Counted from the stretch's first letter, positions 47,767 to 56,289 are shown. The stretch is 64,000 bases of DNA from Prochlorococcus sp. AG-409-O23 (GCA_003215355.1 QCKL01000005.1:22021-86020); one strand, 5' to 3'. Notes: a model not told the origin generated them from the letters alone. Numbers and translations are program-made.

Positions 47767-48552
47767 ATGGTCGCACTTCGTTTGATTCCTTGCCTTGACG
47801 TGGCTGATGGCCGAGTGGTCAAAGGTGTGAACTTTGTGGGCCTTCGGGACGCTGGTGATCCAGTCGAATTGGCGTGTCGATATAGCAAGAATGGAGCCGA
47901 TGAGCTGGTTTTCCTTGATATTGCAGCCAGCCATGAAGGGAGAGCAACACTTGTTGATTTAGTCCGACGAACAGCCGAGTCAGTGACAATCCCTTTTACT
48001 GTTGGAGGCGGCATTGGCTCTTTAGAAGGAATTAACGAACTGTTGCGCGCAGGTGCCGATAAGGTCAGCTTGAATTCATCTGCAGTTCGAGACCCAGAGC
48101 TGGTCTTAAAAGGAGCTGATCGATTTGGCTCTCAATGCATTGTGGTAGCTATTGATGCTCGCAGGAAGGAGTCTGGCGAGCCTGGATGGGATGTATATGT
48201 AAAAGGCGGCAGGCAAAATACTGGCTTAGATGTTGTGAAGTGGGCTGAAAAAGTTGCCGAACTTGGAGCAGGTGAAATCCTTCTTACATCTATGGATGGA
48301 GATGGAACTCAGGCTGGATATGATTTGGAATTAACAAGGGCTATTGCTGAAGCAGTGCCTGTTCCGGTTATTGCATCTGGTGGCGCAGGTTGCCTTGAAC
48401 ATATTGCAGAGGCCTTTACTTTAGGCAAGGCTTCTGCGGCGTTACTTGCTTCATTGCTCCATGACGGAATTTTAACCATAGATGAAATAAAGAGTGACTT
48501 ACTTAAAAGGTCGTTGCTTGTGCGACCAATTGAGCAATTGGAACTAGATTGA
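47767..48552 (+). CDS. hisF: Imidazole glycerol phosphate synthase cyclase subunit
   Basis: Closes the imidazole ring in histidine synthesis with HisH. A (beta/alpha)8 barrel of 261 aa with [16 protein letters not shown] (catalytic Asp11), IDARRK (the second catalytic Asp, about residue 131), [14 protein letters not shown] and [10 protein letters not shown]. The start lies 55 bp from the divergent DUF2862 gene. Confidence 0.97.
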   Translation: MVALRLIPCLDVADGRVVKGVNFVGLRDAGDPVELACRYSKNGADELVFLDIAASHEGRATLVDLVRRTAESVTIPFTVGGGIGSLEGINELLRAGADKVSLNSSAVRDPELVLKGADRFGSQCIVVAIDARRKESGEPGWDVYVKGGRQNTGLDVVKWAEKVAELGAGEILLTSMDGDGTQAGYDLELTRAIAEAVPVPVIASGGAGCLEHIAEAFTLGKASAALLASLLHDGILTIDEIKSDLLKRSLLVRPIEQLELD

Positions 48553-48794
48553 GGCTTTTAATATTTATCCTTGCGAGCATTATTTGCAGGACAATTGCTC
48601 TAAATTAGTCACATTTAGGCTTGTTTGATTAGATCAATAATTACCCCGATATTCCTCATGATTATATAAGCCTATCCTGACTATGTAATCATTTTCTTGT
48701 AAACTTAGAATTATCTATTTGAATCCATTTGTCCTTTGTTTGGTATTGTAGATCTAGGAAATATTATTGAACTTTCATTAGATGAAGGCGTGCT

Positions 48795-49496
48795 ATGAGA
48801 CCTGGCGATTCTAGTTCAATAGAAAATCTTTTTAATGAAGTAGCCCCGAGATATGACTTAATCAATGATGTGCTTAGTTTTGGGCTTCATCGACTATGGA
48901 AAAGGCAATTGCTTTTTTTGCTCAGGCCCTCTTCTGGCGAGCGTTGGGTAGATCTTTGCTGTGGGACAGGGGACATGTCTTTGGCACTTGCACGAATTGT
49001 TAGTCCTGGAGGTCAAGTATTGGGGGTTGATTACGCATCCAACCCACTGACTTTGGCAAATGAGAAAGCCGCTAAAGAGCCTTTGCTATCGATATCTTGG
49101 TTGAAGGCAGACGTTTTAAAGACAGGTTTACCATCTGCCCAGTTTGATGGCGCAGTAATGGCATATGGCCTAAGAAACCTTGTCGATCCTGGGGCTGGAC
49201 TCGAAGAAATACGTAGATTGATAAAACCTGGTTCAAGAGCAGGGGTGCTTGATTTCAATCCGTTGATTGAAGGATCTTTTGCAGCTCGGTTTCAAAAGTT
49301 TTATTTGAGGAAATTAGTAGTTCCTTTAGCAAAACAACTTGGATTGCGAGATCATTATGCTTATTTAGAGGAAAGTTTAAGACTTTTCCCAGGAGGCGCT
49401 GAGCAAGAGAGACTTGCTCTCGAAGTTGGCTTTATAAAGGCAGTTCATCGTCCTATCTTTGCTGGGCAGATGGGGATTTTATTGCTTCAGAACTGA
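48795..49496 (+). CDS. menG: Demethylphylloquinone / ubiquinone-type C-methyltransferase (MenG/UbiE)
   Basis: SAM-dependent methyltransferase that completes phylloquinone, the photosystem I electron carrier. 233 aa with FNEVAPRYDLINDVLSFGLH (about 13-32), SAM loop VDLCCGTGDMSLALA at about 52-66, and AYGLRNLVDPGAGLEE and FPGG further on. The frame is intact. It is the last clear housekeeping gene before the sparsely coding region. Confidence 0.92.
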   Translation: MRPGDSSSIENLFNEVAPRYDLINDVLSFGLHRLWKRQLLFLLRPSSGERWVDLCCGTGDMSLALARIVSPGGQVLGVDYASNPLTLANEKAAKEPLLSISWLKADVLKTGLPSAQFDGAVMAYGLRNLVDPGAGLEEIRRLIKPGSRAGVLDFNPLIEGSFAARFQKFYLRKLVVPLAKQLGLRDHYAYLEESLRLFPGGAEQERLALEVGFIKAVHRPIFAGQMGILLLQN

Positions 49497-50009
49497 ATAC
49501 AGTTGACTTATCAAGACGCAAGAGAAAAGGTAAAGAATCCCTGCTGACTCGCCTTAAACCTGTTAAGGACAAAATATTTACTTATGAGACTTTGCTACTC
49601 AACTTAACCTGAAGGTTTAATTGCACAATCGCATTAAGGATGGGAATTGGTTAGCAGCTGCCTAACTAAAAATTGGGATTAGAAAATAATTCTGCTTTCT
49701 AAGACCTGCTAATAATGCTTACCTTTTACTCATTAGAGTTAAATACAATGAAGTTGAAGAAAATTTATTAGCAAAAAGGTCTGATATTTACTTGCGTCTA
49801 TAAACAAACTTCTTAGTATCCCTGTGACTTCATATTGACTTTACTTGAAAGATAAAAATACTTAGTCTTTTCTCGTATATCAGAGTGAATACTTAAACTG
49901 AGCACAATTGCTATGAGTTAGATCCGGCCGGTTCTCACTACTATTTTTTCTTTGGGGGCGATTACTACCCTTGCCAAGCTTGGCAATATTGTTTTGTTGC
50001 TTGAACCTT
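49497..50009. other. Intergenic stretch, nothing recognised
   Basis: About 510 bp of AT-rich sequence after menG. No tRNA, supported ORF or clear T-tailed hairpin. It marks the left border of the small-protein region. Confidence 0.4.
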
Positions 50010-50171
50010 ATGTCTCCCTCTTACCCAACTGATGCAAAAGGAAGGTATGTCCGCATTCCTATACCACTTAAGAGAGAAACTAAGGCAAAGCCAGAAGGAC
50101 AAGAAATAGGGGTATGGAGTTGGATGAAGGAAGCATTGGTAAGAATTCAATCCAATCTGATCAAATCTTGA
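50010..50171 (+). CDS. Small hypothetical protein (53 aa)
   Basis: ATG at 50010 gives a polar, proline-containing 53-aa protein with KGRYVRIPIPLKRETKAKPE and the ending WMKEALVRIQSNLIKS, a likely amphipathic helix. An in-frame ATG at 49971 adds 13 hydrophobic residues. Coding character is reasonable, but there is no family I recognise. Confidence 0.4.
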   Translation: MSPSYPTDAKGRYVRIPIPLKRETKAKPEGQEIGVWSWMKEALVRIQSNLIKS

Positions 50172-50377
50172 GAGCAGCCATTTGCAAAGAAACTTTTCGA
50201 ATTGGATCCATTACAGCAAGGCTTTTCAGGCGATTTCGGATGGAAGTTGAAGTTTCGCAAATCACCAGATTCATCTGAAAAGACTTAATTTCTACATTTC
50301 TTGAACTGCATCTGTCTTTAATGAACACCTTATCTCAACTGGATTAGGCCCCGAAAAAATGTAGACAGCAAAAAAAG

Positions 50378-50758
50378 ATGAATACTCTTTTTTTTAGGCC
50401 TATTAAAGACTATCAATATAGAATTCCCCCAACAGTTAAAAGTGATTTGACCGTGAGCAACAGCATCGAAGCACTCGATGGGCCTGAGGCACTAGACGCG
50501 GTCCCTGAGTCAATCGAACGAGCCATCATCGATGGCATCGATCTCAGTGGATCTCCATTGCCAAAAGACATGGTGGCTTTTTACAAAGAGGTGATGCAGA
50601 AGGAAGCCGACAGAGTTTGTCGTGTTCGAGTAGCAATGCGGAAGAAAATCATTTCAACCGGAGCAAAGCACTTTGACCAGGAGACGCTGAATCAGCGCCT
50701 TATAGATGCAGGTTGGGAAGGCTTGAAAGCTGCCGAGATTGCCTATTTCTTTAGCTAA
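50378..50758 (+). CDS. Conserved-looking hypothetical protein
   Basis: Up to 126 aa; an internal GTG at about 50453 gives a version starting SNSIEALDGPEAL that looks more gene-like than the first 25 residues. Acidic and helical, with PLPKDMVAFYKEVMQKEADRV and a C-terminal NQRLIDAGWEGLKAAEIAYF. GC content is higher than the flanks. No recognised domain and no membrane helix. The function is unknown. Confidence 0.6.
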   Translation: MNTLFFRPIKDYQYRIPPTVKSDLTVSNSIEALDGPEALDAVPESIERAIIDGIDLSGSPLPKDMVAFYKEVMQKEADRVCRVRVAMRKKIISTGAKHFDQETLNQRLIDAGWEGLKAAEIAYFFS

Positions 50759-50847
50759 AGTCGACTGGCTGCTTTGAAGGAACCTTGCCCTGAGTTCATT
50801 CCCGAAAGGACACTCCCATAAACTTTTATATTGAGCCCCTGCCAAAT

Positions 50848-51369
50848 TTGAGCTATACGATGCTTTCAAAAGAACGAGTTAAAGAAAGCAAAAATGACAG
50901 CATATTGCGTCATTTTATATTGTTGGGAATTTTCTTGTTTGAGGCCTTAATAAAGGTGTTGAACCTCGTAATACCTAGCATTAATCAAAGTATTGATGAT
51001 AATAGCGGTTCGGTTGAGAACAAAACTGACGAGGCAAAAGAGATTGAACTTAGTAAGATTTGTTTGTTGGATAAAGATCTGGAAGAATTGCAGAATATCT
51101 TGATTGGGATTGACTTATTATCAAGTTTAAAAAAAGAGCAATTGATTGAGTTGATTTTTTCTAGTCCGGACGCACTCTCGAAAGTATTAGTTGAAGAAAG
51201 GAGGTCGATCTTGATAAAAATGAGAAACGAAGAATTAAGGTACTTGCTTAAGGGAACAGACAAAGTAACAAGATTGAAAAAATCTCAATTAGTTGACATG
51301 ATCTTATTAAGAGATCAAGTCACAATATCTCAAAAGGCAAAGCAATACATCTCTAAGCATGCAAGCTAG
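50848..51369 (+). CDS. Membrane-anchored protein with two Rho-N/SAP-like helical repeats
   Basis: 173 aa. A hydrophobic helix lies at about 21-45 (FILLGIFLFEALIKVLNLVI), then an acidic linker. Two similar units follow: LEELQNILIGIDLLSSLKKE-QLIELI (about 88-113) and NEELRYLLKGTDKVTRLKKS-QLVDMI (about 137-162). Their Leu-x-x-Leu-(Lys)-Gly ... LKK-x-(Q/E)L-(I/V) pattern matches Rho N-terminal/SAP-like nucleic-acid-binding motifs. The protein may tether nucleic acid or another protein at the membrane (inference). AT-rich codons. Confidence 0.6.
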   Translation: MSYTMLSKERVKESKNDSILRHFILLGIFLFEALIKVLNLVIPSINQSIDDNSGSVENKTDEAKEIELSKICLLDKDLEELQNILIGIDLLSSLKKEQLIELIFSSPDALSKVLVEERRSILIKMRNEELRYLLKGTDKVTRLKKSQLVDMILLRDQVTISQKAKQYISKHAS

Positions 51370-51890
51370 CTATTGAATTCGAGACTTCTATTTTATGTTT
51401 TCTTGATCTCCTAATTTCTGCTAAGAACTGCACAGCTTTAATTTGAAAGGTTTAAATGGAATTTGTCTACTTAGCTTTTGCAATTTCTTTTTGTTCTTTT
51501 GAAGAGAAGTAATGTAAAGCAAGGAAATTTAGTAAAGCTTTCCTTAAGGGAATCTTCGCTGTGACTTTCGATTCTAGGCTTAAGATTAAGCTTCCTGAGG
51601 AACCTGCTTCGATGCCTATACCTGAACGAGTAACAATAATAACTATTGCTGCCTGATAAGGGGGAGGTGGTTCGGATGTTAGGGGGTCTTCCTGACCTTA
51701 TATATAGAGTTAAGGCTAGAGATTAACTATGGCCTCCACTTCGTAGACTTCCTTACTTTCTTGTTTTGAACCAATAGAAATTATTGCCTAGGCATTCGTT
51801 TTTTGCAAAAAGCGATTAAGACCTCTTAATATTTATAGACAGCTCAGGTGTTTATTGCTAGTTATTAATTAGTCCGAATTGGTTATCACA
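51370..51890. other. Intergenic stretch, no supported gene
   Basis: About 520 bp. A GTG-started 31-codon frame at 51561-51656 is present but too short to support. No tRNA or clear terminator. It may hold the promoter of the 49-aa gene that follows. Confidence 0.35.
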
Positions 51891-52040
51891 ATGGAAGGAA
51901 ACGTGATTGTTGTCTTGCTTTCATCTCTTTTGCTCTCCAACACGGTCAAAGATCAAAATGAATTCATTAAATATGGTGGATTTGTAGTAGCCATTGCATG
52001 CTTATGCATTACCTTCTTTACTGGAGGAGGAGCAGGTTAA
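51891..52040 (+). CDS. Small membrane protein (49 aa)
   Basis: ATG at 51891 opens 49 codons: a hydrophobic start (MEGNVIVVLLSSLLLSNTV), a polar turn DQNEFIKYGG, and a second helix FVVAIACLCITFF ending in GGGAG. A strong terminator follows 37 bp downstream, showing that this is a separate transcription unit. The family is unknown. It is likely a genus-specific small protein. Confidence 0.6.
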   Translation: MEGNVIVVLLSSLLLSNTVKDQNEFIKYGGFVVAIACLCITFFTGGGAG

Positions 52041-52077
52041 TCTTCCTGCAAGCACCTTAATTGAAACTGGAGCCTCT

Positions 52078-52110
52078 AAAGAGGCCAGCTTTGTTCTGGC
52101 CTCTTTTTAA
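52078..52110 (+). terminator. Rho-independent terminator
   Basis: Perfect 11-bp stem AAAGAGGCCAG (52078-52088) / CTGGCCTCTTT (52096-52106), loop CTTTGTT, followed by T residues. It ends the 49-aa gene. Confidence 0.88.
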
Positions 52111-52415
52111 TTTGCTTTTGCATGGTAATTTATGGCTACTTTACCTATAAGTTAAGTAATCATAAACTGTACTTTCTAAGCTTTACTGATCCAAGGCACT
52201 TCTATTGGTGAAGCCAATTGCTTTTAGTCTTTTTCAGAGTATTTGAGCAATTCCCTCTAAAAGCGCTTTTTTAAAGCTTGCTAAGGCTTTTGATTTTTTT
52301 GGGGGGAGTTGCAAGTGATCGGCGATTTCTATATACATTTTTCAAGTTTCAACCTTATCCTGCTTTCATACTCCATTCTTGGGGTATTTATAAGGGGCTG
52401 TGCCCTTTGATTTCG

Positions 52416-52601
52416 ATGCTTGAATTCTTAACTCACATCATTGCGGTGCCACCACACCCATCTGATATCGGCTTAATCAAGCCATTAGGTGGTTTTCAGT
52501 TGGTGCCAGCAATATTTGGCCTGATAGCCATTTTCCAGGTTTTCCAGTTCTTGTATTACGGCTTGCCAGGTAACGAGCCCAAAGACGGCTGGGGTTTGTA
52601 G
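52416..52601 (+). CDS. Small membrane protein (61 aa)
   Basis: ATG at 52416 gives 61 aa starting MLEFLTHIIAVPPHPSDIG, then one helix (VPAIFGLIAIFQVFQFLYYG) and a polar tail GNEPKDGWGL. The frame is open upstream to 52278, but that part is not protein-like. A terminator follows at 52718. It is unnamed, and coding character is good. Confidence 0.55.
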   Translation: MLEFLTHIIAVPPHPSDIGLIKPLGGFQLVPAIFGLIAIFQVFQFLYYGLPGNEPKDGWGL

Positions 52602-52717
52602 ATAGATTCTTGTGACAGCTTAATTAATGGAATGGGAGAAGGCTGAATTTTAGTTTTGCCCTTCTTTCATGCCATCAAGGGTCTTTTTTAAACAGAATCT
52701 CATTAATTAAATCAAAT

Positions 52718-52770
52718 AAAGCCCTAACAAACTTGTTCCTAGACAAGCTTGTAGGGCTTTTTATTTTTTT
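52718..52770 (+). terminator. Rho-independent terminator, long stem
   Basis: AAAGCCCTAACAAACTTGT (52718-52736) pairs with ACAAGCTTGTAGGGCTTT (52743-52760) with small bulges, followed by a T-rich tail. It ends the 61-aa unit. Confidence 0.82.
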
Positions 52771-52888
52771 AATGGGAATTATTAATTCAGCGAAATCCTT
52801 ACCATGCTTGATGGTGACATCTTTTTAACAGCAGCATCCCAATTTATCTGGCACATGATACATTTACCGAAATCTATTTTTTAGCCAA

Positions 52889-53005
52889 ATGTTTGAATAT
52901 CGTTGGAAGCAATTCGTTGGGGTTCAAATTTTCGTCATCATTGTCGCAACATCTGTGATGTTTGCTGGGCCAGAAACGATTTTCTTCCCTCTAGGGCTAA
53001 AGTAA
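52889..53005 (+). CDS. Small single-helix membrane protein (38 aa)
   Basis: ATG at 52889, reading MFEYRWKQFVGVQIFVIIVA then a helix ending near FAGPETIFFPLGLK. A positively charged N-terminus before one helix is typical of small thylakoid or plasma membrane subunits. It is not one of the photosystem small subunits I can recall. No clear ribosome site. Confidence 0.5.
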   Translation: MFEYRWKQFVGVQIFVIIVATSVMFAGPETIFFPLGLK

Positions 53006-53079
53006 ATTCTTTCGGATCCCTTTAATTAGAACGGTTTTACTGGTATAAAAACATACTTATAGGGTGAAAAACTTAATCT

Positions 53080-53397
53080 TCAATATTCAAGTAATTCTCT
53101 TGCTTGTTTTACTGATAATCCTGCTTCCCAAGCAGTGATAAATGCAATAGCAATGAGACCAAGAAATACCAATAGATCAGTGTTTGCTAGGTCTGGGGCT
53201 GGGTCAGAAGGATCTATTAGCAATTGTGCAAACATGCCAATGGTTAGCCATAAAGCAGAAATGATCCCAGTGATCCAGTACTCTTTCCATCTTCTTTGAT
53301 AGAGGTAGCCAGCTCCAAGGCCGGGAAGGATATTCAAAATCACTGCTACCCACCCAGCAGATGCTGAGAGGATCTCGTCCTTTGAAGGCTTTCCCAT
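53080..53397 (-). CDS. Conserved small membrane protein, TM2-like
   Basis: 105 aa with three helices. The segment ILNILPGLGAGYLYQRRWKE (about 21-40) has the Pro-Gly-x-Gly-x-x-Tyr hairpin of TM2-type proteins. Two more helices and a short KQARELLEY tail follow. Starts at ATG 53397. Unknown function, seemingly monocistronic. Confidence 0.6.
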   Translation of the reverse strand: MGKPSKDEILSASAGWVAVILNILPGLGAGYLYQRRWKEYWITGIISALWLTIGMFAQLLIDPSDPAPDLANTDLLVFLGLIAIAFITAWEAGLSVKQARELLEY

Positions 53398-53448
53398 TCT
53401 CTCTACCTAAGACTTTGGTAAAAGTTAGTTCGTTTCAGAATTGGACTC

Positions 53449-53617
53449 CATAAATAGTGTCTGAAGTTAAAGAAAGGTAAAGCAAAGCCTATAAGTAGTG
53501 TTTTGTACTGATGACATATCGCTTGACAATCATTACCCTCGGCATGGTCGGGTGATGGGGATCAGTCGACCTTACACAAGGGAAGCCAACCCTCAGTTCT
53601 GCATCTGAGGGTTTTCT
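53449..53617 (+). ncRNA. Structured ncRNA, copy 1 of 2
   Basis: 169 bp nearly identical to 54207-54375, with no indel. The conserved part has a long-range stem ACTGAT/ATCAGT (around 53507 and 53560), an inner hairpin CATTACCC/GGGTGATG, and a terminator (CCCTCAG/CTGAGGG, 53590-53611, then TTTT). A TATAAG element at about 53490 may be the -10 box, so the transcript is probably about 115 nt. No ORF is conserved. The strand is set by the terminator. It is not assignable to a family I can name. Confidence 0.72.
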
Positions 53618-53753
53618 TTCTCTTATGAGCAGATATCCATGGGGCGGGGCTGTTTGGATTGAATGCTTGCCTCCTCTCCCTGAGATCCCTTGCTAAATGG
53701 ACAAGGATGAGGGGACTTGATTCTTCCCTACTCTTTCTCTGATCTTCTTTTAT

Positions 53754-53939
53754 TTAGTGACCGCACCACAGAGCGCATGTAATTGTGACCACAGCGATCA
53801 CTACTCCTCCCCATTTGATTACTTTTTGCGGAGCATTGAAGGTTGTCCCTACAAGGATTGCTGCGAGGTTGACGACGATGAGCTGATCAGTGGAAGGAGA
53901 TATGCCGAAAAGCCCAGTCCCAGTAGCGAGTAAGTTCAT
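53754..53939 (-). CDS. Small two-helix membrane protein (61 aa)
   Basis: ATG at 53939 gives MNLLATGTGLFGISPSTDQL, then two hydrophobic segments (IVVNLAAILVGTTF and VVIAVVTITCALW) around a polar QKVIKWGG turn. An in-frame ATG at 53957 is an alternative. It lies between the two ncRNA copies on the opposite strand. The N-terminal MNLL and the two-helix layout resemble the 53-aa protein at 56128. The function is unknown. Confidence 0.5.
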   Translation of the reverse strand: MNLLATGTGLFGISPSTDQLIVVNLAAILVGTTFNAPQKVIKWGGVVIAVVTITCALWCGH

Positions 53940-54206
53940 TTGAGAATGTAATGCCATAAAGACCTTAAACTCCGATCCATCATCTCTTGATTAATTGATT
54001 AAGAATTACCAGCTTCCTTGTGTTCAAATATCTAAAGCTAATACGTCATTCTTTTGATTCCAAAAGATAAAAGCTTTTTGGAAGTGTTTTTGTGATTGCG
54101 CGATAGAGAGAATTAGCTTGGAATGTACTTGTTAGTTCTGATCATTATTGGTAGAGGCCTTCTGGGATATGACAACCTTTGGGTATGTATCAGACCCCCT
54201 TGCCCC

Positions 54207-54375
54207 CATAAATAGGGCCTGAAGCTCAAGAAAGGTAAAGCAAAGCCTATAAGTAGTGTTTTGTACTGATGACATATCGCTTGACAATCATTACCCTCGG
54301 CATGGTCGGGTGATGGGGATCAGTCGGCCTTACGCAAGGGAAGCCAACCCTCAGTCCTGCATCTGAGGGTTTTCT
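54207..54375 (+). ncRNA. Structured ncRNA, copy 2 of 2
   Basis: Same length as copy 1, offset by exactly 758 bp. Differences are a cluster in the first 25 bp and three single changes (A/G at the CAGTCG site, A/G in TACRCA, T/C next to the terminator). The terminator stem and the ACTGAT/ATCAGT pairing are unchanged. It ends 26 bp before the mini-Hli start, so it could be either an independent RNA or the leader of that gene. Confidence 0.72.
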
Positions 54376-54401
54376 CTTAATTCACCAGGGAGTTATCAGT
54401 T

Positions 54402-54503
54402 ATGACTTTCGCCCGATTAAGTCGCGTTGAGGTGTTGCATGGACGAATTGCAATGACTGGATTGATAGTAATTTTGATGATTGAGCTCTTGAAAACGCAA
54501 TAG
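54402..54503 (+). CDS. hli: High-light-inducible (Hli/Scp) one-helix protein, very short (33 aa)
   Basis: ATG at 54402 opens 33 codons. RVEVLHGRIAMTG carries the LHC-type chlorophyll-binding signature E-x-x-H/N-G-R-x-A-M-x-G, followed by a helix GLIVILMIELL and a KTQ end. Hli proteins bind chlorophyll and carotenoid and protect photosystems. This one is shorter than most (about 40-100 aa) and has His at the usual Asn/His ligand site. It follows ncRNA copy 2. The ACCAGGGAG stretch upstream may be its ribosome site. Confidence 0.8.
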   Translation: MTFARLSRVEVLHGRIAMTGLIVILMIELLKTQ

Positions 54504-54746
54504 ATCAGAACTGATTGATTGCATAGCTCTTAAATCACTACTGAACCAAAAAACCTTCAATGTGTAGTTGTTGCTGTACACGTCTTTATTAGTGCTGCAA
54601 CACTGCTTGCCTTCATCCTTAGGACCGCTTCTGAACTTGACTCTGCATTGTCCAGACTGAATACCGAACACAGCAATAAACCACTTAGTTCCTTCTCCAA
54701 TTGAGTTGTTAAGTTGACTGCTGATTTTCAGTGAATATTTGCCCAA
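54417..54746 (-). pseudogene. Possible gene remnant antisense to hli
   Basis: An open frame on the minus strand has a plausible protein-like middle (KISSQLNNSIGEGTKWFIAV, FGIQSGQCRVKFRSGPKDEG) with several cysteines. It lacks a good start (TTG only, with a stop nine codons upstream), and its 3' third lies under the hli gene. It is either a 5'-truncated relic of a secreted Cys-containing protein or a chance frame. Confidence 0.3.
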
Positions 54747-54882
54747 TTCAGGAGTTAGTACTTGCAGCCGTCATAATCAGATCTTATAGATATTCAAACG
54801 CACTTATTCTTCTATAAGGTAAATGTTCATAGCTTTCTTCTTAAATTTTTCTACTATTATAGATTAATCTGTGATCTTTCAA

Positions 54883-55515
54883 CTAGGAAAATTTGTCGTA
54901 AATAATTATAGATTTATCAGCATTAGTCTTTAGCCATCCTTCTACTCTTAGTGAACCAATGATACGGGTGACAGTCACTCTTGTCGTGCCAAGAGCATTA
55001 GCTAAGTCTTGATGTGTCAGCCGAAGGCTAATTAAACAGCCATCTTTGCAAGGACAACCATATTCATCTGCGAGTAAACTTAGTAATCCCTTAATCCTTT
55101 CTTCGACTAAATTTAGACCCAGTAGGGATATAAATAACTCTGCTTGTCTATAACGAGCTGATATACCTTCGATTAAGGCCAATGCAAGTGCTGGTGATGC
55201 TTTGACTTCTTCTGTGCTGATACAAAGAAGATCACAATCAGCAAGTGCTTTGGCTTCATAGGGCTGCACTTTTGTCAGTGGAGCACCAAAAACTTCATTG
55301 GCTCCTGCAAGACCTAGAAGGATGTCGTCGCCTTGACTAGATTTTGATTCAAGCTTTACTACCCCTCGAACAACTATCCAAAGATTGTTCTTTTCAAGAG
55401 AAATAAAACTCCCTCGCTTTCTTTGGATAATGTCCCTTTTGTGGTAGCTATCCTCTAATAGCTCTCGAAAAACAGTACAAGGAAGTGATGGTTTTATTGA
55501 GCTAGCCGTAACCAT
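54883..55515 (-). CDS. CRP/FNR-family transcription regulator
   Basis: 210 aa: an N-terminal cyclic-nucleotide-binding-like beta domain (about 20-110, with IVVRGVVKLES), a dimerisation helix (about 108-135), and a C-terminal winged helix-turn-helix LTHQDLANALGTTRVTVTRI at 166-185. The cNMP phosphate-cassette RxS is not seen, so it may not bind cAMP. Three Cys are near 154-160 (GCPCKDGC), an unusual cluster that might bind a metal or sense redox (inference). It is similar in size to NtcA-like regulators but is not NtcA. Confidence 0.85.
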   Translation of the reverse strand: MVTASSIKPSLPCTVFRELLEDSYHKRDIIQRKRGSFISLEKNNLWIVVRGVVKLESKSSQGDDILLGLAGANEVFGAPLTKVQPYEAKALADCDLLCISTEEVKASPALALALIEGISARYRQAELFISLLGLNLVEERIKGLLSLLADEYGCPCKDGCLISLRLTHQDLANALGTTRVTVTRIIGSLRVEGWLKTNADKSIIIYDKFS

Positions 55516-55665
55516 GAGAAAGGTTCAACAAGTAAAAATAATATCTAAATATTTTTTAAAATGAGAGCCAGCGAGGGAATTGGGGCATTTAAAAAGTGGC
55601 TATATAGAAGTGAATATGAAAAGAGACATTTTGGTTGAGATCTATATAGCCCATAAAAAGCTTGG

Positions 55666-55794
55666 TTAAGCGCTAAGCTTCATGTGAGCCTTGTCAGACT
55701 TGCGAATTAGCTTCTGAGCCTCTTCACGAGTTAAGCATTTTTGAGCTTTTTCCTGGTACTTCAGGAGCTTTGAGTGGTATTTATCTTTAGCCAT
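55666..55794 (-). CDS. Small basic protein (42 aa)
   Basis: ATG at 55794 opens 42 codons, MAKDKYHSKLLKYQEKAQKC then LTREEAQKLIRKSDKAHMKL. Highly charged and helical, with many Lys, and no membrane segment. The composition is typical of a real small protein rather than chance. I recall similar short basic proteins in Prochlorococcus, but no function. It lies 150 bp upstream of the crp-family gene in the same direction. Confidence 0.55.
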   Translation of the reverse strand: MAKDKYHSKLLKYQEKAQKCLTREEAQKLIRKSDKAHMKLSA

Positions 55795-56127
55795 AAGGCC
55801 ATTATAGCCTGTTAGTGCTATTCCGGGAAGCCCCAAGGTCTGTAATTGTTTGGAGATTTCGACAATTGCATACCCTATTAGACCCTTCTGAAATTACGCT
55901 TTGATTTAAAGAAAGTTCTTTCGGGGTTGTATTTGCACCTTCCTCTCAAAAGTAATAAACTTTAGGCTAATTACTATAAAATTCTAGACATTGGCTTGCA
56001 ATCTCTAGAATTTAGCTAGTTCGATAGGTATTAATTGAACTTGTACCTGTTTATATTATCGACTTCTTTTTGTATAGATTGAGGATGCTTTTAATTTTTT
56101 TGATATAGTTCTGACTTCGCAAGTTAC
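55795..56127. other. Intergenic stretch with an inverted repeat
   Basis: About 330 bp. Arms AAATTCTAGA (55979-55988) and TCTAGAATTT (56004-56013) form a perfect 10-bp inverted repeat around a 15-nt spacer. It could be an operator or a hairpin. No ORF or tRNA is recognised. Confidence 0.4.
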
Positions 56128-56289
56128 TTAAAAAATTGCGAACCAGAAGGCTGCAATTAATGGTAGGAAGCTGACTCGCTCCATCCATCTCTGCTTATTT
56201 AGTTGACCAAGAGCAAAGCCTATGAAGGCTAGTTGCCAAATAATTACAGCCTGAAATTGTGAGGCTTCTGAAGAGACAAGTAGGTTCAT
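56128..56289 (-). CDS. Small membrane protein (53 aa)
   Basis: ATG at 56289 opens 53 codons beginning MNLLVSSEASQFQAVIIWQL, one helix (AVIIWQLAFIGFALGQL), a basic turn NKQRWMERV, and a second helix ending FWFAIF. The MNLL start and two-helix layout resemble the 61-aa protein at 53754. The function is unknown. Confidence 0.5.
   Translation of the reverse strand: MNLLVSSEASQFQAVIIWQLAFIGFALGQLNKQRWMERVSFLPLIAAFWFAIF

Noticed and set aside
49971..50009. Upstream extension of the 53-aa ORF
   Set aside because: The 13 extra residues are hydrophobic and Cys-rich without a ribosome site, so the later ATG at 50010 is preferred.
53449..53617. Possible glutamine riboswitch (glnA or downstream-peptide motif) or SRP RNA
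   Set aside because: The hallmark motifs I know for these (the E-loop-type GGAAGUAGG core, or GGAAGCAGCC for SRP) are not present. The element also ends in its own terminator.
53625..53696. 23-codon frame directly after ncRNA copy 1
   Set aside because: The corresponding position after copy 2 has an unrelated frame (hli), so the peptide is not a conserved partner of the RNA. Very short.
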